From Actinomycetota bacterium (lineage in GTDB: Bacteria > Actinomycetota > Actinomycetes > S36-B12 > UBA5976): 15,333 nt of DNA. Shown here in pieces: positions 13,222-15,333 of this stretch (position 1 is the first letter of the stretch; every line of letters begins with the position of its first letter). Both the position numbers and the translations under genes were made by a program. A model generated the notes under the pieces. That model saw only the letters and a program-made list of their open reading frames with translations. It was not told where the DNA came from and did not search any database. The stretch covers positions 1 to 15,333 of the forward strand of contig JAPLBX010000073.1 in assembly GCA_026392535.1 (NCBI GenBank). The letters run 5' to 3'.

Positions 13222-14001
13222 GTGTTCAACGAAATTAAGTCTGTAATTCGCGCGCCACTCGAAGCCGTATACGAGAAGCGGCTTGCCCGCAGGTTGCACA
13301 AGTTTCCCACCCCTCGCCACATCGGGGTAATCCTCGATGGCAATCGCCGGTGGGCAGCTAATCAAGGCGGGCCAACATCACGTGGGCACCGGGTTGGGGC
13401 CAGCAAGATTTCACAATTTCTCGAATGGTGTGAAGAACAAGATGTTGAGGTCGTGACGCTGTGGCTTTTATCGACTGACAATTTGCGACGATCAGAATCC
13501 GAGTTGATTCCGCTGCTTGGCATAATTGAACAAACAGCAGTAGATCTTGCAAATGATGGCCGATGGAAACTGCAGGCAGTTGGTGCTTTGGATGGCTTGC
13601 CAGAAAAAATCCAGTTGGCCTTGAAAAATGCCGAAGCACTGACCTCTTCAAATAAAACCATGCAGGTGAACTTGGCTGTTGGTTATGGCGGCAGGCAAGA
13701 AGTGGTGGATGCAGTTAGCTCTTATATTCGCGAAGAGGGTGCAAAGGGCAATACCCCTGAAGCTATTGCCGCAATGATTGATGCCGAGGCAATAGAAAAC
13801 CATCTCTACACAAAGGGTCAGCCAGATCCAGACTTGGTGATTAGAACTTCGGGTGAACAGCGGCTTTCAGGTTTCCTACTTTGGCAATCGGCACATTCCG
13901 AGTTCTGGTTTTGTGAAGCATATTGGCCAGATTTTCGCCGGATTGATTTCCTGCGGGCAATTCGGGATTACGGAATTCGCCAACGCCGCTATGGCGGCTA
14001 G
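13222..14001 (+). CDS. Cis-prenyltransferase (UppS family, short-chain Z-FPP synthase-like)
   Basis: UppS-family enzymes add isopentenyl diphosphate units in cis to an allylic diphosphate, feeding the polyprenyl carrier for cell-wall glycans. Visible are HIGVILDGNRRWA (33-45) with catalytic D39, GHR.GA, LWLLSTDNL, VNLAVGYGGRQEVVDA, and GQPDPDLVIRTSGEQRLSGF with R208-T-S-G-E, then WPDFR near the end. The 259-residue protein resembles M. tuberculosis Rv1086, a Z-farnesyl diphosphate synthase, more than the longer decaprenyl enzyme Rv2361c: the shared N-terminal P-Y-E-RL pattern and the ending RQRRYGG support this. That comparison is from memory. GTG 13222 is the only reasonable start: an in-frame TAG stands at 13210-13212 and the next start codon (TTG, residue 25) would truncate the fold. 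No Shine-Dalgarno is present. Confidence 0.93.
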   Translation: MFNEIKSVIRAPLEAVYEKRLARRLHKFPTPRHIGVILDGNRRWAANQGGPTSRGHRVGASKISQFLEWCEEQDVEVVTLWLLSTDNLRRSESELIPLLGIIEQTAVDLANDGRWKLQAVGALDGLPEKIQLALKNAEALTSSNKTMQVNLAVGYGGRQEVVDAVSSYIREEGAKGNTPEAIAAMIDAEAIENHLYTKGQPDPDLVIRTSGEQRLSGFLLWQSAHSEFWFCEAYWPDFRRIDFLRAIRDYGIRQRRYGG

Positions 14002-14020
14002 TTTTAATCTTAAGTCCCAT

Positions 14021-14075
14021 CTTTTAACCAGCTCTTTTTAACTCTTACTTTTTAACTATTACTTTTTAACAGCAG
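14021..14075 (+). repeat. 14-bp AT-rich tandem repeat upstream of phoH
   Basis: CTTTTTAACTCTTA (14034-14047) and CTTTTTAACTATTA (14048-14061) differ at one base and are followed by a third, partial copy CTTTTTAAC (14062-14070, unit to 14075). A degenerate CTTTTAACC copy occurs at 14021-14029. The core CTTTTTAAC is kept in all three main copies. The array lies in the 162-bp gap between uppS and the PIN-PhoH gene, 89 bp or more upstream of the latter. No hairpin is formed, so it is not a standard terminator. Confidence 0.75.
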
Positions 14076-14126
14076 TTCATATTTCAATTCGGCGTGGCTC
14101 ACCTATGCGGTGCGCTAGCGGCAATA

Positions 14127-14138
14127 GTGTCTAGACAC
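14127..14138. promoter_or_regulatory. Perfect 12-bp palindrome upstream of phoH, possible operator
   Basis: GTGTCTAGACAC is a perfect inverted repeat 25 bp before the PhoH start codon and 15 bp before its Shine-Dalgarno. A second palindrome, CGCTAGCG (14113-14120), is centred 16 bp upstream of it; both have a CTAG core. Dimeric repressors commonly bind such sites close to start codons, but no regulator can be named. Confidence 0.4.
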
Positions 14139-14153
14139 ACCCGAGCGCGTGTT

Positions 14154-14158
14154 AGGAG
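14154..14158 (+). promoter_or_regulatory. Ribosome binding site deciding the PIN-PhoH start
   Basis: AGGAG is followed by five bases and GTG 14164. The nearer ATG at 14160 would be one base from the motif and reads into a stop after 13 codons, so GTG is the start. Confidence 0.8.
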
Positions 14159-14163
14159 AATGA

Positions 14164-15333
14164 GTGCCACCAACCACCAAAAAAACTTCCCCTGCGACTA
14201 AAAAGCAATCCGCGAAAACAAGTCCAAAAACGAAGCAAAAACCGGTGGCTGGTCGAAAGACCTACGTGCTCGACACTTCAGTTTTGTTGTCAGATCCAAA
14301 CTCAATGTTGCGATTTGCTGAACATTCTGTGGTTTTGCCGGTTGTTGTATTGGCAGAACTTGAATCAAAACGCAGTCATCCTGAACTTGGTTTCTTTGCC
14401 CGTTCAGCATTGCGTTTATTAGATGATTTTCGAATTAAACATGGCCGACTAGATGAACCAATTCCAGTAGGGGATGCGGGCGGCACAATACATGTGGAGT
14501 TAAACCACACTGATGAAACAGCTTTGCCAGCAGGTTTGCGACTAAATGACAATGACACCCGGATTTTGGCAGTGGCAAAGAACCTTGCAAACGAAGGTAA
14601 TCATGTTGTTGTTGTGACAAAAGATTTGCCAATGCGCGTAAAGGCATCTAGTGCAGGTTTGGACGCGCAGGAATATCGCGCAGAGTTAGCGGTAAATAGT
14701 GGCTGGACTGGGACTGCTGAACTACATGTTGGCGATGACGTCATCACAAAGCTTTATGAAGGCGCTCCTTTTTATCTAGACGATGCAAAAGATTTTCCAA
14801 TCCACACTGGTTTGGTTTTGCAAAGTTCGCGCGGTAGCGCTTTGGCTCGAGTTTTACCTTCCAAGGAGATTCGATTGGTTCGCGGAGATCGCGAAGCTTT
14901 TGGAATCCATGGCCGAAGCGCTGAACAGCGAATCGCCTTGGACTTGTTGTTGGATGAAGACATCGGGATTGTTTCACTTGGCGGAAAGGCTGGCACCGGT
15001 AAAAGTGCTTTGGCTCTTTGTGCAGGTTTAGAAGCAGTGCTGGAAAGGCAAAGCCATCGCAAAGTAATTGTCTTTCGCCCACTTTATGCAGTTGGTGGTC
15101 AGGAACTTGGCTACCTACCTGGCACCGAGGCCGAGAAGATGAATCCGTGGGGGCAGGCGGTTTACGACACTTTAGGTGCAGTGGTCTCAAGTGATGTGGT
15201 GGATGAGATTTTGGAACGGGGAATGTTGGAGGTTTTACCTCTAACCCACATCCGAGGTCGCAGTTTGCATGATGCTTTTGTCATTGTGGACGAAGCTCAA
15301 TCTCTAGAACGCAATGTTTTGCTAACCGTCTTG
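14164..15333 (+). CDS. PIN-PhoH protein (PhoH2-type RNase/ATPase), 3' end outside window
   Basis: PhoH2 proteins join a PIN ribonuclease domain to a PhoH RNA-helicase-like ATPase; the mycobacterial protein is reported to unwind and cleave RNA. The 390 visible codons begin with a Lys/Thr/Ser-rich disordered tail (1-33). The PIN domain (about 34-165) starts YVLDTSVLLSDP and shows the acidic metal set D37, E65 (in LAELE), D129 and D131 (in NDND) and D154 (in TKDLP). The PhoH domain has Walker A GGKAGTGKS (273-281), the FRPLY and GQELGYLPG segments, and Walker B FVIVDEAQ with D376 and E377. The frame is open to the last base; the family usually has about 430-450 residues, so some tens of residues are missing. 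It follows uppS by 162 bp of repeat-containing DNA and probably has its own promoter there. Confidence 0.95.
   Translation, partial: MPPTTKKTSPATKKQSAKTSPKTKQKPVAGRKTYVLDTSVLLSDPNSMLRFAEHSVVLPVVVLAELESKRSHPELGFFARSALRLLDDFRIKHGRLDEPIPVGDAGGTIHVELNHTDETALPAGLRLNDNDTRILAVAKNLANEGNHVVVVTKDLPMRVKASSAGLDAQEYRAELAVNSGWTGTAELHVGDDVITKLYEGAPFYLDDAKDFPIHTGLVLQSSRGSALARVLPSKEIRLVRGDREAFGIHGRSAEQRIALDLLLDEDIGIVSLGGKAGTGKSALALCAGLEAVLERQSHRKVIVFRPLYAVGGQELGYLPGTEAEKMNPWGQAVYDTLGAVVSSDVVDEILERGMLEVLPLTHIRGRSLHDAFVIVDEAQSLERNVLLTVL

Noticed and set aside
14160..14201. ATG 14160 as the PIN-PhoH start
   Set aside because: The frame stops after 13 codons and the ATG is only one base from AGGAG; GTG 14164 opens the true frame.
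1..15333. CRISPR arrays, tRNA or rRNA genes, insertion sequences, phage or defence genes
   Set aside because: No regularly spaced direct repeats with spacers, no recognisable tRNA T-loop plus acceptor pattern, and no transposase, integrase or defence-type domains were seen on either strand.

Overview
This 15.3 kb window reads as a chromosomal core-gene region of a small-genome, low-GC actinobacterium. GC content is clearly below 50% by eye. Gaps between genes are short, several stop and start codons overlap, and GTG starts occur. The gene order eno, divIC/ftsB-like, DUF501, ppx is the arrangement I recall for Mycobacterium tuberculosis Rv1023-Rv1026. The sets greA/DUF4307 (Rv1080c-Rv1081c), short-chain cis-prenyltransferase (Rv1086) and PIN-PhoH (Rv1095) also follow that order. 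A freshwater lineage such as Nanopelagicales (acI) would fit, but I cannot prove the genus.

Layout. 1-3647 (+): end of mazG, then eno, a DivIC/FtsB-like division protein, a DUF501 protein and an exopolyphosphatase of the Ppx/GppA family. 3650-6433 (-): a tightly coupled operon read as DUF4307 membrane protein, greA, an MFS transporter and msrA; the last two junctions overlap by one base. 6528-7712 (+): a 56-residue one-helix membrane protein, a SURF1-like cytochrome oxidase assembly factor and a DUF3817 membrane protein. 7763-8029 (-): a DUF4031 protein. 8278-11849 (+): a LysE/RhtB exporter, a GNAT acetyltransferase and an MMPL-family RND exporter, packed as one operon. 11846-13204 (-): a peptide-amidase-like amidase whose stop codon overlaps that of the MMPL gene. 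13222-14001 (+): a cis-prenyltransferase starting 17 bp from the amidase start. 14164-15333 (+): the first 390 codons of a PIN-PhoH protein, cut by the window end.

The genes are mostly housekeeping: glycolysis, nucleotide sanitation, polyphosphate or (p)ppGpp turnover, division, transcript cleavage, methionine sulfoxide repair, cytochrome oxidase assembly, polyprenyl carrier synthesis and RNA processing. I found no CRISPR array, transposon, phage gene, defence system or RNA gene, and no new multi-gene system.

The more unusual signals are regulatory. The divergent amidase and uppS genes appear to share an almost symmetric -10 element and to be leaderless. Several other starts without a Shine-Dalgarno sequence carry a NANNNT hexamer exactly 6 nt upstream. 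A 14-bp AT-rich tandem repeat and a perfect 12-bp palindrome precede phoH. One convergent gene pair has overlapping stop codons in a TTAA. The mycothiol amidase gene mca, expected between the DUF4307 gene and the small membrane protein, is absent. No gap between genes exceeds 300 bases.
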